Source: Polaribacter dokdonensis (lineage in GTDB: Bacteria > Bacteroidota > Bacteroidia > Flavobacteriales > Flavobacteriaceae). Taken from it: a stretch of 64,000 bases of DNA. Numbering within the stretch: position 1 is the stretch's first letter; each line of letters begins with the position of its first letter. Under the pieces are notes generated by a model, which was not told the origin of the DNA, did not search any database, and saw nothing but the letters and a program-made list of their open reading frames with translations. Location of the stretch: NCBI RefSeq assembly GCF_024362345.1, contig NZ_CP101505.1, positions 1,322,001 through 1,386,000 of the forward strand, given 5' to 3'. A program made the position numbers and the translations under genes. This document shows, one piece after another, positions 1 to 7,781 of this stretch.

Positions 1-399
1 TTAAAGAAGGTGTTTTTAATGGTTGCAGGTTCTGCAATTCAAAAATACGGACCAGATTTAGAGCAACATCAACAACTTTTAATGGCTGCTGCTAACATTT
101 TAAACGAAGTGTACATGGCAGAATCTACTTTATTACGTGCAGAGAAAAATGCTAAACGTTTTGGTGAAGATGCTCAAAAAGGTCAAATAGCCATGGCTAA
201 ATTATACTTATATAATGCTGTAGAAATTGTTGCTAAAAATGGTAGAGAAGGTATCATATCTTTTGCAGAAGGTGATGAACAACGTATGCTATTAATGGGA
301 TTAAAGCGTTTTACAAAGTACGCAAATTACCCAAATGTAGTTGCTTTACGTAACCAAATTGCAGACATAATGAAAGCAGAAAACAAGTATACTTTTTAG
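1..399 (+). CDS. Acyl-CoA dehydrogenase, C-terminal fragment (gene runs off the left edge)
   Basis: The reading frame is open from base 1, so the annotated ATG-like starts are internal and only about the last 132 residues are present. The helical C-terminal segment (LKKVFLMVAGSAIQKYGPDL near the edge, then an alanine- and glutamate-rich helix with AESTLLRAEKNAKRFGE) resembles the extended C-terminal domain of the roughly 600-residue acyl-CoA dehydrogenases common in Bacteroidota. These oxidise acyl-CoA at the alpha-beta bond with FAD in fatty acid beta-oxidation. The catalytic base and FAD-binding parts lie outside the window, so the exact substrate class cannot be judged. A terminator follows at once, so this gene ends its transcription unit. 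Confidence 0.75.
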   Translation, partial: LKKVFLMVAGSAIQKYGPDLEQHQQLLMAAANILNEVYMAESTLLRAEKNAKRFGEDAQKGQIAMAKLYLYNAVEIVAKNGREGIISFAEGDEQRMLLMGLKRFTKYANYPNVVALRNQIADIMKAENKYTF

Positions 400-424
400 A
401 ACAAATTGAAGTAAATAACTTGCC

Positions 425-456
425 AAAAAAGACCATTTTTATTAATGGTCTTTTTT
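425..456 (+). terminator. Rho-independent terminator of the acyl-CoA dehydrogenase unit
   Basis: A 7-bp stem GACCATT (431-437) / AATGGTC (444-450) is flanked by A-rich sequence on the left and six Ts on the right (451-456). It sits 26 bases after the stop codon. Confidence 0.8.
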
Positions 457-458
457 AG

Positions 459-466
459 TATATTTG
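459..466 (+). promoter_or_regulatory. Bacteroidota -7 promoter box of the M28 peptidase gene
   Basis: TATATTTG matches the Bacteroidota -7 consensus TAnnTTTG exactly and lies about 40 bases before the lipoprotein ATG at 505. No convincing -33 TTTG is seen. Its place rules out the longer open frame that starts at 445. Confidence 0.6.
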
Positions 467-504
467 CACTGATTTTCCCCGATTTTATTAGACAAATAAT
501 AACA

Positions 505-1476
505 ATGAAAACAAAATTACTTCCTGTTTTTACCCTTATTGTTCTATTAATGGGTTGTAGTGAACCTAGAGTAATAGATATTAATAGTGATAAGCTATTA
601 TCAGACTTAAAAATTCTTGCAGATGACGCTTTAGAAGGTAGAGCTTTTTCTAAAGAAGGGAATATTAAGACTCAGAAAATAATTATTGATGAATTTAATA
701 AAATAGGTTTACAACCAGTAATTGGTGGTAACTTATTGCATAAATTTAATCATAACTTTACTGGCAAAGTAAGGCAAGAAGTTTTTCCTATAGAAAAACC
801 TTTAGAAGATTTATCAAACGTTAAAGACACAATAGTTTCTGGAGCCAATATTGTAGGTATGCTTAAAGGCCAATCTAACAAAACTTTTGTAATTACTGCT
901 CATTATGATCATTTAGGAGTAAGAAATGGTAGAATTTACAATGGTGCAGATGATAACGCATCTGGAACTGCAGCCTTATTTACAATAGCAAAATACTTTA
1001 AAGATAAACCAACAAAACATAATTTAATTTTTGCTGCTGTAGATGGTGAAGAAATAGGTTCTATTGGAGCAGACTATTTCTTAAAAGATTATTTAAATAA
1101 AGACAACATCAGTTTAAATATAAATATGGATATGATTGCTCATAGTGATTATGATCCAGAATTATTTGCTAGTGGATTACATCATTATCCAGACTTAAGA
1201 GATCCTTTAGAGGATATTGAATCTGAAAAAATTATTTTATTATTTGGACATGATGATCCTGATAATAAACAACAATCAGACTGGACTTTCTCTTCTGACC
1301 ATAGAGTTTTTCACAGAGAAAAAATTCCTTTCATCTATTTTGGTGTTCCTGATCATAAAGATTATCACAGGCATACAGATACTTATGGAACTATAAATGA
1401 AGAATTTTATATAGAAGCTGTAAAAATTGTTATCAAGGCAATTGAAAACTTTGACGAAGAATTAGCTGAACACTAA
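505..1476 (+). CDS. M28-family zinc metallopeptidase, lipoprotein
   Basis: A 323-residue protein starting MKTKLLPVFTLIVLLMGC, a lipoprotein signal peptide with the lipidated Cys at residue 18, so it should be anchored in an envelope membrane facing the periplasm or surface. The peptidase core shows the M28 zinc-site series: TAHYDHLG (His and Asp ligands), YNGADDNASG (bridging Asp), DGEEIGSIG (catalytic Glu plus ligand), NMDMIAHSD, and the C-terminal YHRHTDT His. M28 enzymes are aminopeptidases or carboxypeptidases that release single residues; which end this one attacks cannot be told. The ATG at 505 is chosen because an upstream open frame from 445 overlaps the terminator and the -7 box. It is a single-gene unit with its own promoter and terminator. 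Confidence 0.85.
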   Translation: MKTKLLPVFTLIVLLMGCSEPRVIDINSDKLLSDLKILADDALEGRAFSKEGNIKTQKIIIDEFNKIGLQPVIGGNLLHKFNHNFTGKVRQEVFPIEKPLEDLSNVKDTIVSGANIVGMLKGQSNKTFVITAHYDHLGVRNGRIYNGADDNASGTAALFTIAKYFKDKPTKHNLIFAAVDGEEIGSIGADYFLKDYLNKDNISLNINMDMIAHSDYDPELFASGLHHYPDLRDPLEDIESEKIILLFGHDDPDNKQQSDWTFSSDHRVFHREKIPFIYFGVPDHKDYHRHTDTYGTINEEFYIEAVKIVIKAIENFDEELAEH

Positions 1477-1481
1477 AAAAT

Positions 1482-1512
1482 AAAAAAGATTACTAATTGT
1501 AATCTTTTTTTT
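1482..1512 (+). terminator. Rho-independent terminator of the M28 peptidase gene
   Basis: GATTAC (1488-1493) pairs with GTAATC (1499-1504) with a 5-base loop, extended by an A run on the left and a long T run on the right. Confidence 0.85.
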
Positions 1513-1581
1513 TGCTTGATAGTTAACTATTAAATAAAGTAAAGTTTAGTAAACTTATCTCTTTAATCCATTTATTATGAA

Positions 1582-1589
1582 TACTTTTG
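1582..1589 (+). promoter_or_regulatory. -7 promoter box of the J-domain/KTSC gene
   Basis: TACTTTTG matches TAnnTTTG and ends 20 bases before the ATG at 1610, giving a short leader. No clear -33 element. Confidence 0.6.
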
Positions 1590-1609
1590 CGCAAAATTTG
1601 AAACACTAA

Positions 1610-2056
1610 ATGAAACGTATTAAAGAATATAAAAAGCTTTTTAATGTTGAAGGCAGCATTGACTTGAAAGAATTAAAGAGTACATATAGAAGTCTCGTAA
1701 AAGAATGGCATCCTGATAAATTTACAGATCCTGATAAAAAAGCAGAAGCAGAAATTGTAAGTACAAGAATTATTGATGGTTATCACTTTTTGGTAAGTAT
1801 TGCTCCCGAAACTAAAAAGGCAAATTTAGAGGCATATAAAACTACGATTACTGAATTTCAAGTTGCAGATTGGCATCATAAAAGTATGCTATTAGAAGTT
1901 ACTTTTACAGATGGTAATACTTATGAATACTTTGGTGTAAGTAAAATTTTGTTTGGTAAATTCATTAACGCAAAATCAATCAATAATTTTGGGAAGAGAA
2001 ATATCTTCAATAAATTTTTATACAGAAAATCAAAGAAAGCAGCTGCAATGGCTTAA
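1610..2056 (+). CDS. J-domain plus KTSC-domain protein
   Basis: 148 residues. Residues about 5-65 form a DnaJ-like J-domain with helix II basic residues followed by the HPD motif at 34-36 (EWHPDKF), which in J-proteins stimulates an Hsp70 ATPase. Residues about 88-138 (KSMLLEVTFTDGNTYEYFGV...FINAKSINNFGKRNIFNKF) match the KTSC domain, a small fold named after a lysyl-tRNA synthetase-associated family whose function is not established. No signal peptide, so cytoplasmic. The gene has its own promoter and terminator and no operon partner, so context gives no clue to the Hsp70 partner or client. Confidence 0.8.
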   Translation: MKRIKEYKKLFNVEGSIDLKELKSTYRSLVKEWHPDKFTDPDKKAEAEIVSTRIIDGYHFLVSIAPETKKANLEAYKTTITEFQVADWHHKSMLLEVTFTDGNTYEYFGVSKILFGKFINAKSINNFGKRNIFNKFLYRKSKKAAAMA

Positions 2057-2080
2057 CCCTCTTTCTTAAATACATTATAT

Positions 2081-2113
2081 AAGAGATTACTTTGCTAAGT
2101 AATCTCTTTTTTT
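2081..2113 (+). terminator. Rho-independent terminator of the J-domain/KTSC gene
   Basis: A 10-bp stem AGAGATTACT (2082-2091) / AGTAATCTCT (2099-2108) with a 7-base loop, followed by Ts. Confidence 0.85.
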
Positions 2114-2171
2114 GTAAACAAAAATTAAAATTAAAAATTCGTAAATTAGTACTAATTATTATAGTCTATAA

Positions 2172-3077
2172 ATGAAACGATTTATGAATTTTTATGTACC
2201 TCTTGTCTTTAGCTTTTTGTTTATGTTTTGTTCAGATCCTAAAGCTCCAAATAAAAAATCTGTAAACGAAACCAACGTTAACGTTCAAAAGAAAGACTTT
2301 AACGCTTATTGGTATGAAGGAAAAGCAGAAATTACGTCTTATAAACTTACTCAAGCAAGATATGGAGAGCTACATGAAGGAACAGCTGTTAACATTTTTG
2401 TAACCGAAGACTTTTTACCTGATAAACAAGTAAAAGCAGACTATAAAAATGAGAAGAATGTACCCATACTTAAGTTAAATAGTACCAAGAAATTTACTAC
2501 TGGTATTTATCCTTATTCCTTAATGACGAGTACATTTACACCAATTGATCTGAATAAAGAAACTATTAAAGTATCATTTTCTGGCCAAGAATGGTGTGGA
2601 AATACTTTTGTTCAACTTAACAATAGAACAAATTATGAAATTCAGTTTTTCTCCTATTTTGAAAGTAATGCCGACAAGAAAATTTCTTTAAAGAAAAATA
2701 AACTAGAAAATGAATTTTGGAATATGTTACGTGTTAATCCATATCAAATAAAAAAAGGCAGGTATAAAATAATTCCATCTTTTGAGTTTTTAGCCTTAAA
2801 TCATCAAAAAGTATCGGCTTACGAAGCTGAAACAAATTTAATAGAAAAAGGAAAATTTATTAACTTCAGTATTTATTATCCAACTTTAGATAGAAAAATA
2901 TCCATAAAACTAACTAAAGATTTTCCTTATACTATTGAATCTTGGGAAGAAACTTTTTCTAGCCGTGGAAAAAAATTAATTACCAAAGCCACAAAAATAA
3001 AAACTATTAAATCTGCTTATTGGATTAAAAACGGCGTTGCAAATGTAAGTGAAAGAAAAGATTTAGGTTTAGATTAA
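2172..3077 (+). CDS. Uncharacterised lipoprotein (Flavobacteria-type, about 300 residues)
   Basis: 301 residues opening with a hydrophobic signal and lipobox (FSFLFMFC, lipidated Cys at residue 20), so it is a predicted lipoprotein of the cell envelope. The mature part begins AYWYEGKAEITSYKLTQARYGE and is rich in beta-strand-like alternation. I recognise a widespread Bacteroidota lipoprotein family of this length but know no assigned function; database names linking such proteins to septum formation are not supported by any Maf motif here. A second ATG four codons downstream (MNFYV) is an equally plausible start. The gene stands alone before a strong terminator that it shares with trxB on the other strand. 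Confidence 0.7.
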   Translation: MKRFMNFYVPLVFSFLFMFCSDPKAPNKKSVNETNVNVQKKDFNAYWYEGKAEITSYKLTQARYGELHEGTAVNIFVTEDFLPDKQVKADYKNEKNVPILKLNSTKKFTTGIYPYSLMTSTFTPIDLNKETIKVSFSGQEWCGNTFVQLNNRTNYEIQFFSYFESNADKKISLKKNKLENEFWNMLRVNPYQIKKGRYKIIPSFEFLALNHQKVSAYEAETNLIEKGKFINFSIYYPTLDRKISIKLTKDFPYTIESWEETFSSRGKKLITKATKIKTIKSAYWIKNGVANVSERKDLGLD

Positions 3078-3092
3078 AGTGATTCTATAAAA

Positions 3093-3130
3093 TACAAAGA
3101 GCGATTTCAAATGAGAAATCGCTCTTTGTA
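3093..3130. terminator. Bidirectional terminator between the lipoprotein gene and trxB
   Basis: A perfect 15-bp inverted repeat, arms 3093-3107 and 3116-3130 (core AGAGCGATTT), with an 8-base loop and A/T-rich flanks. It lies between two converging genes and can serve both. Confidence 0.85.
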
Positions 3131-3148
3131 TTTATAAAATTTACGTTT

Positions 3149-4096
3149 TTATTCTAAGGCACCTAAATAACGTTCTGCATCTAAAGCAGCCATACAACCT
3201 GTACCTGCAGCAGTAACTGCTTGTCTATATTCTTTATCTTGTATATCACCAGCTGCAAAAACACCTGGCATATTTGTTTTTGTAGTTTTACCCTTAGTAA
3301 TTAAATAACCTGTTTCATCCATATCTAAAACACCTTTAAATAAGTCTGAATTAGGTGTATGACCAATAGCTATGAAAACTCCTGTTACTGCAATTTCCTT
3401 TGTTTCTTTAGTTTGATTATTGATTGACCTTACTCCTGTTACAACATTAGTTCCTAATACTTCTTCTACTTCTGTATTATAAAGAACTTCAATGTTTTCA
3501 GTTTTATCAACTCTATGTTGCATCGCTTTAGAAGCTTTCATATAATCTTTACGAACTAACAAATAAACTTTAGAACAAATATTAGCTAAATAAGTAGCTT
3601 CTTCAGCTGCAGTATCTCCTCCTCCAACAACTACTACCTCTTGACCTTTATAGAAAAAACCATCACATGTTGCACAAGCAGAAACTCCTCCACCAATTAA
3701 CCTCATCTCGCTTTCTAAACCTAAATACTTAGCAGTTGCACCTGTAGATATTATTATGGTATTTGCCTCTACTTCTTTGTTTTCATCAATTGTTACTTTA
3801 TGAATCCCCCCAACTTCATCACTCAAATTAACAGCTGTAACCATTCCAAAACGCACATCAGTTCCAAATCTTTCAGACTGTTTTTTTAAATCTTCCATCA
3901 TTGCAGTTCCATCTGTACCTTCTGGATAACCAGGAAAATTATCTACTTCTGTTGTTGTAGTTAACTGACCTCCCATTTGCATTCCAGTATACATTACTGG
4001 TTTCATATCTGCTCTTGCTGCATATATAGCTGCAGTGTAACCTGCAGGACCAGATCCTATAATTAAACATTTTATCTTCTCAGTAGTTTCTGACAT
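3149..4096 (-). CDS. trxB: Thioredoxin reductase (NADPH)
   Basis: 315 residues, the usual length for low-molecular-weight bacterial thioredoxin reductase, which passes electrons from NADPH through FAD and a dithiol to thioredoxin in the cytoplasm. Visible motifs: FAD-binding GSGPAGY at 14-20, redox-active CATC at 141-144 followed by DGFFY, NADPH-binding GGGDTA at 158-163, and the C-terminal second FAD motif VFAAGDIQD. All key residues are present. It is transcribed alone; the thioredoxin gene is not nearby. A thiol peroxidase-type protein at 14869-15342 is a possible indirect client through thioredoxin. Confidence 0.96.
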   Translation of the reverse strand: MSETTEKIKCLIIGSGPAGYTAAIYAARADMKPVMYTGMQMGGQLTTTTEVDNFPGYPEGTDGTAMMEDLKKQSERFGTDVRFGMVTAVNLSDEVGGIHKVTIDENKEVEANTIIISTGATAKYLGLESEMRLIGGGVSACATCDGFFYKGQEVVVVGGGDTAAEEATYLANICSKVYLLVRKDYMKASKAMQHRVDKTENIEVLYNTEVEEVLGTNVVTGVRSINNQTKETKEIAVTGVFIAIGHTPNSDLFKGVLDMDETGYLITKGKTTKTNMPGVFAAGDIQDKEYRQAVTAAGTGCMAALDAERYLGALE

Positions 4097-4174
4097 AATT
4101 GAATTATCTTTTAGAAGGTAAAAATATAGATTTTTATCACCTTATGTGATTATTGTTTATAAGTTTTAATAATG

Positions 4175-4205
4175 AAAAAATAGAGGTTTAAAATAGCTCT
4201 TTTTA
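4175..4205 (-). terminator. Probable terminator of the sugar-dehydrogenase-like gene
   Basis: Reading the minus strand, AAAAAGAG pairs with CTCTATTTTTT (one bulged A) about 10 bases after the stop codon, ending in a T run. The loop is long (about 11 bases), so it is weaker than the other terminators here. Confidence 0.45.
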
Positions 4206-4215
4206 CCACTTGTAA

Positions 4216-5328
4216 TTATTGAGGTAACAGTTTAATAATGCCCAAGTTTTCTACTCCCACATAAATATAACCGTCCAAACCTTGCTCTATAGATCTAACT
4301 CTACCTATACTCTCTAATAATTTTACTTCTTTAAAAACGCTATTATTTTTAACAATACACCTGCTTAAATATTGAAACTTTAAAGAACCAACCAACAAGT
4401 TACCTTTCCATTTTCCATAAATATCGCTGTTGATAAAAGCCATTCCACTTGGTGCAATTGAAGGTGTCCAATAATGAATAGGGCTTTCCACACCTTTCAT
4501 GTAGGTTTTGTCTGTAAATTTTGTTCCACTATAATTTACTCCATAACTAACTTTTGGCCATCCATAGTTTTTGGCCTTTTTAATAATATTAATCTCATCT
4601 CCTCCTTTAGGACCATGTTCATGAGACCAAATTTCATTAGTAAAAGGATTCATAACCAACCCTTGAGGATTTCTATGCCCATAACTATAGATAGCTTTCT
4701 TTGCTGTGTTTGATGATGCAAATGGATTATCTTTTGGAATAGTTCCATCGTCATTTAAACGATATATTTTTCCTCCATCTCTATTTATATCTTGAGGGTT
4801 AACATCTCGATTTCCTCTATCACCTACACTAAAATAAACACGATTATCTGAGTCAAAAACAATTCTAGAACCAAAATGTTGACCTCTAGTAGAATTTGGA
4901 GTAGCTTTATAAAGCACCTCCTTATTTACTAAACTACTTTCTTTGAGCTTAGCGCGCATCAAAGTTGTATTACCTCCTCTTCCACCTCCAATATCTGAAG
5001 CATAGGTAAAATAAATCCATCCATTATTTTTATAATTAGGATGCAATTCTATGTCTAACAATCCTCCTTGCCCCCTTAAATATATTATAGGTGCATTTTC
5101 TATTTCGGTTTGAATACCATTCTTAAAATGAATAATCTTTCCTGACTTTTCATTTATAATCATAGAATTATCTGGCAAGAATACAAATCCCCAAGGATTT
5201 TTTAAATCTGGAACGATTAATTCATATTCTTTATTTTGAGAAACTAGATTTAAAGAGAAAATGCATACATAAATTAAAAGAGTATTTTTTATAAACATAT
5301 TTAGAAAATTCAAGAATTTTAAATACAA
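4216..5328 (-). CDS. PQQ-dependent sugar dehydrogenase-like beta-propeller protein, secreted
   Basis: 370 residues of the glucose/sorbosone dehydrogenase family, a six-bladed beta-propeller. Recognisable motifs are NPWGFVFLPD near residue 45, GQGGLLDIELHPNY around 86-99, RGQHFGSRIVFD, GHRNPQGLVMNP and WSHEHGPKGGDEIN. Characterised members oxidise aldose sugars with PQQ in the periplasm; here the substrate and the use of PQQ are inference. A signal peptide is visible (LLIYVCIFSLNLVSQ). The start is uncertain: the ATG at 5328 gives an extra ten residues before a second Met (position 5298) that begins a cleaner signal peptide. No PQQ biosynthesis genes occur in the window. Single gene, pointing away from the tRNA. 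Confidence 0.8.
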   Translation of the reverse strand: MYLKFLNFLNMFIKNTLLIYVCIFSLNLVSQNKEYELIVPDLKNPWGFVFLPDNSMIINEKSGKIIHFKNGIQTEIENAPIIYLRGQGGLLDIELHPNYKNNGWIYFTYASDIGGGRGGNTTLMRAKLKESSLVNKEVLYKATPNSTRGQHFGSRIVFDSDNRVYFSVGDRGNRDVNPQDINRDGGKIYRLNDDGTIPKDNPFASSNTAKKAIYSYGHRNPQGLVMNPFTNEIWSHEHGPKGGDEINIIKKAKNYGWPKVSYGVNYSGTKFTDKTYMKGVESPIHYWTPSIAPSGMAFINSDIYGKWKGNLLVGSLKFQYLSRCIVKNNSVFKEVKLLESIGRVRSIEQGLDGYIYVGVENLGIIKLLPQ

Positions 5329-5344
5329 TATATAAATATTATTC

Positions 5345-5352
5345 TATATTTG
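5345..5352 (+). promoter_or_regulatory. -7 promoter box of tRNA-Pro
   Basis: TATATTTG, an exact TAnnTTTG match, 25 bases before the first base of the mature tRNA. Confidence 0.65.
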
Positions 5353-5377
5353 CAGTCCTAAAATTGATGACTATTTT

Positions 5378-5452
5378 CGGGGTGTAGCGTAGCCCGGTCA
5401 TCGCGCCTCGTTTGGGACGAGGAGGTCGCAGGTTCGAATCCTGCCACCCCGA
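5378..5452 (+). tRNA. tRNA-Pro (anticodon TGG)
   Basis: The acceptor stem pairs CGGGGTG (5378-5384) with CACCCCG (5445-5451), discriminator A at 5452. The anticodon stem CCTCG/CGAGG encloses the loop TTTGGGA (5411-5417), giving TGG at 5413-5415. The T arm has GGTTCGAATCC. The CCA end is not encoded, so it must be added after transcription. A promoter lies directly upstream and a strong terminator directly downstream, so it is a single-tRNA unit. Confidence 0.97.
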
Positions 5453-5458
5453 CTTTTA

Positions 5459-5489
5459 AGCCTTTAGATTTTATCTAAAGGCTTTTTTT
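5459..5489 (+). terminator. Rho-independent terminator of tRNA-Pro
   Basis: An 11-bp stem AGCCTTTAGAT (5459-5469) / ATCTAAAGGCT (5473-5483) with a 3-base loop and a run of Ts. Confidence 0.9.
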
Positions 5490-5516
5490 ATACTTCAAAA
5501 AATTAACGTAAGTTTT

Positions 5517-5546
5517 TGTTTAACTTAAATTATAATACCTTAAACA
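5517..5546 (+). promoter_or_regulatory. Inverted-repeat operator, copy 1 (photoprotection island)
   Basis: TGTTTAA (5517-5523) and TTAAACA (5540-5546) form a 7-bp inverted repeat separated by 16 bases. The same arms at the same spacing, embedded in further shared sequence (TTTTTGTTTAAC on the left, ATAATACCTTAAACAA on the right), recur at 12116-12145 in front of the second part of the island. The site ends 5 bases before a TATATTTG -7 box, so a protein bound here would cover the -33 region. The binding protein is not encoded in the window; a light-responsive MerR-type regulator (LitR/CarH type) is my inference from the genes downstream. Confidence 0.6.
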
Positions 5547-5551
5547 ATTTG

Positions 5552-5559
5552 TATATTTG
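5552..5559 (+). promoter_or_regulatory. -7 promoter box at the head of the photolyase operon
   Basis: TATATTTG matches TAnnTTTG and ends 23 bases before the ATG at 5583, directly downstream of the inverted-repeat operator. Confidence 0.65.
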
Positions 5560-5582
5560 TTTATATCAACTAAAACAAAATA

Positions 5583-6209
5583 ATGCAAGTATTCAATAAA
5601 GAAGATATATTTAAACTGAATAAAATATACAGAATCAACTTAATAAACAGTTGTTCTGGTTTTAAATCAGCAAATTTATTAGGTACCATATCAGAAAAAG
5701 GTATCACAAACGTTGCTGTTTTCAGTTCTGTAACTCATTTAGGCTCTAGCCCTCCTACATTAGGTTTTATTCTAAGGCCAACTACTGTACCTAGAAACAC
5801 ACATAAAAACCTTAAGGACTTGGGTTATTTTACAATTAATCATATTTGGGAAGATGTTATTGAAGATGCACATCACACCTCTGCCAAATATGCAGATGAG
5901 ATTTCTGAGTTTGACATGACCAATCTTGAACCTGAATTTAAAGGCGAGCAGAAAGCACCTTTTGTAAAGGGAGCACCTGTACAAATGAGCATGAAGTTTA
6001 TTGAGGAAATATATGTACCCTCTAATGATGTAATGCTAATTGTAGCTCAAATTCAAGAACTTTATGTAAAAGATGAGCTATTAGAAAAAGATGGTTTAAT
6101 AAACCTTTCTAAAGGAAATGTTGCTACTATTAATGGATTAGATACGTATGCAATACCAAAATTCAAGAAGCAATTATCTTATCAAAGACCAAAAGAAATT
6201 AAAAAATAA
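5583..6209 (+). CDS. Flavin reductase-like FMN-binding protein
   Basis: 208 residues of the flavin reductase-like split-barrel family (FMN-binding). Typical segments are the N-terminal NVAVFSSVTHLGSSPPTLGFILRP, where the family binds the flavin phosphate, and TVPRNTHKNLKDLGYFTIN. No signal peptide. Relatives either reduce flavins with NAD(P)H or act as flavoprotein oxidoreductases; the exact reaction here is unknown. It is the first gene behind the operator, two bases before the next gene, in an operon with three FAD-dependent photolyase-type proteins, so supply or reduction of flavin to these enzymes is a reasonable hypothesis and no more. Confidence 0.8.
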   Translation: MQVFNKEDIFKLNKIYRINLINSCSGFKSANLLGTISEKGITNVAVFSSVTHLGSSPPTLGFILRPTTVPRNTHKNLKDLGYFTINHIWEDVIEDAHHTSAKYADEISEFDMTNLEPEFKGEQKAPFVKGAPVQMSMKFIEEIYVPSNDVMLIVAQIQELYVKDELLEKDGLINLSKGNVATINGLDTYAIPKFKKQLSYQRPKEIKK

Positions 6210-6211
6210 AT

Positions 6212-7636
6212 ATGAAAATACTTGTAACAGGTGCAACTGGTTATATAGGCAAACGTTTAATTCCTTTGTTATTAAATGATGGTCATAAAATTGTATGCCC
6301 TGTTCGTGATAAAGTAAGAGCTGAAAATTATTATAAAGACCAAACAAACGTTGAATTAATAGAAGCAGATTTTTTAAATAGACAATCTTTAGAAGCTTTA
6401 CCAAAAGATATAGATGCTGCATATTATCTAATTCACTCTATGTCTAATTCAGCTAGAGAATTTCATATTTTAGAAGAAAAATGTGCGACAAACTTTAAAA
6501 CATTCGCAGAAAGTACTTCATTGAAACAGGTTATTTATTTAAGTGGAATTACAAATGACACAAAGCTTTCTAAGCATTTATTGTCTAGAAAAAATGTAGA
6601 AACCACCTTAGCCTCTGGTAATTATGCGTTAACCACATTTAAAGCAGGAATTATAGTTGGTTCTGGAAGTTCTTCTTTCGAAATTATTAGAGATTTAGTT
6701 GAAAAACTACCTGTAATGGTTGCTCCAAAATGGTTAAATACCAAAACACAGCCACTCTCAATTAGAGATGTACTTTCTTTTCTTTACAAAGCATTAGCAA
6801 AAGAAGAATTATACAATACTTCTTATGATATTTTTGGCCCAGAAGTGCTCACCTACAAAACCATGTTGTTGCAATTTGCAGAAGTTAGAAAATTAAAAAG
6901 AAGCATACTTACAGTGCCAGTAATGACACCTAAATTATCTTCTTATTGGTTATATTTTGTAACCTCTACTTCATATAAACTAGCAAGCTCTTTAGTAAAT
7001 TCAATGGGTGTTGAAGTTATTGGTGAAAAAAGTAATATCAATAAAATATTAGATGTAAACCCAATGTCTTACAAAGAGGCAGTGGAATTAGCATTTAAAA
7101 AGATTGAGCAAAACAGTATCATTTCTAGCTGGAAAGATTCTTACATCAGCAGTGGAAAATTAAAAAACTATGTTCACGAATTTATAAATGTACCTGAATA
7201 TGGATGTTTTAAAGATTACAAAAAAAGGAAAATTAAAAATCGTGATAAAGCCTTAGATAAAATTTGGGCAATTGGTGGTGAAACTGGTTGGTATTATGGA
7301 ACTATTTTATGGAAAATTAGAGGCTTTTTAGATCAATTTTTTGGAGGTGCAGGTTTACGAAGAGGAAGAAGACATCCAACAGAATTAAACGCAGGTGATG
7401 CTCTTGATTTTTGGAGAGTTATTTATGCTGATAAAGATAAAGGCAAACTTTTATTGTATGCAGAAATGATTTTGCCTGGTGAAGCTTGGTTAGAATTTAA
7501 AATTAAAGAAGGATTACTATATCAAACTGCAACCTTTAGACCTCATGGTCTTGCAGGCAGGTTGTATTGGTATTCTGTTGTGCCTTTTCATTGGTTTATT
7601 TTTAATGGTATGATTAACAAAATCGCAAAATCTTAA
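6212..7636 (+). CDS. NAD(P)-binding SDR protein with C-terminal DUF2867 (YbjT-like)
   Basis: 474 residues. The N-terminal 300 residues are an atypical/extended SDR of the NmrA kind with the dinucleotide motif [13 protein letters not shown] at 6-18 and the segment AAYYLIHSM near 70. The C-terminal about 170 residues are a DUF2867 domain ([47 protein letters not shown]). The same two-domain order and length are known from E. coli YbjT, whose substrate is not established. Genes of this type recur next to cryptochromes in marine bacteria. The start two bases after the previous stop makes co-transcription near certain. Confidence 0.85.
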   Translation: MKILVTGATGYIGKRLIPLLLNDGHKIVCPVRDKVRAENYYKDQTNVELIEADFLNRQSLEALPKDIDAAYYLIHSMSNSAREFHILEEKCATNFKTFAESTSLKQVIYLSGITNDTKLSKHLLSRKNVETTLASGNYALTTFKAGIIVGSGSSSFEIIRDLVEKLPVMVAPKWLNTKTQPLSIRDVLSFLYKALAKEELYNTSYDIFGPEVLTYKTMLLQFAEVRKLKRSILTVPVMTPKLSSYWLYFVTSTSYKLASSLVNSMGVEVIGEKSNINKILDVNPMSYKEAVELAFKKIEQNSIISSWKDSYISSGKLKNYVHEFINVPEYGCFKDYKKRKIKNRDKALDKIWAIGGETGWYYGTILWKIRGFLDQFFGGAGLRRGRRHPTELNAGDALDFWRVIYADKDKGKLLLYAEMILPGEAWLEFKIKEGLLYQTATFRPHGLAGRLYWYSVVPFHWFIFNGMINKIAKS

Positions 7637-7640
7637 TTCA

Positions 7641-7781
7641 TTGAAAAAACAACACCTACCCACAAAAGATTGTCCTGTTTGTAATAGACCTTTTACTTGG
7701 CGTAAAAAATGGGAGAAAAATTGGGAAAATGTAAAATATTGTAGCGAAAAATGCAGAAGAAACAAAACACAACAGGCTTAA
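7641..7781 (+). CDS. DUF2256 small zinc-finger-like protein
   Basis: A 46-residue protein too small for routine ORF calling. It begins at a TTG codon ([17 protein letters not shown]) and contains CPVC ... YCSEKC, four cysteines arranged like a treble-clef zinc finger, followed by a basic RRNK tail. This is the DUF2256 family, whose members are regularly found beside cryptochrome/photolyase genes; the function is unknown. The TTG at 7641 lies 5 bases after the previous stop codon and no ATG is available in frame before the cysteines. The 3' end overlaps the start of the DASH cryptochrome gene by 31 bases in another frame, which suggests translational coupling. Confidence 0.85.
   Translation: MKKQHLPTKDCPVCNRPFTWRKKWEKNWENVKYCSEKCRRNKTQQA

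Noticed and set aside
445..504. Open frame extending the M28 peptidase gene 20 codons upstream
   Set aside because: It overlaps the upstream terminator and the -7 box, and the ATG at 505 begins a proper lipoprotein signal peptide.
4474..4713. Open frames on the strand opposite to real genes (for example here, and at 18921-19334 and 40734-41036)
   Set aside because: They lie wholly inside well-supported genes, have low-complexity composition and no recognisable domains.
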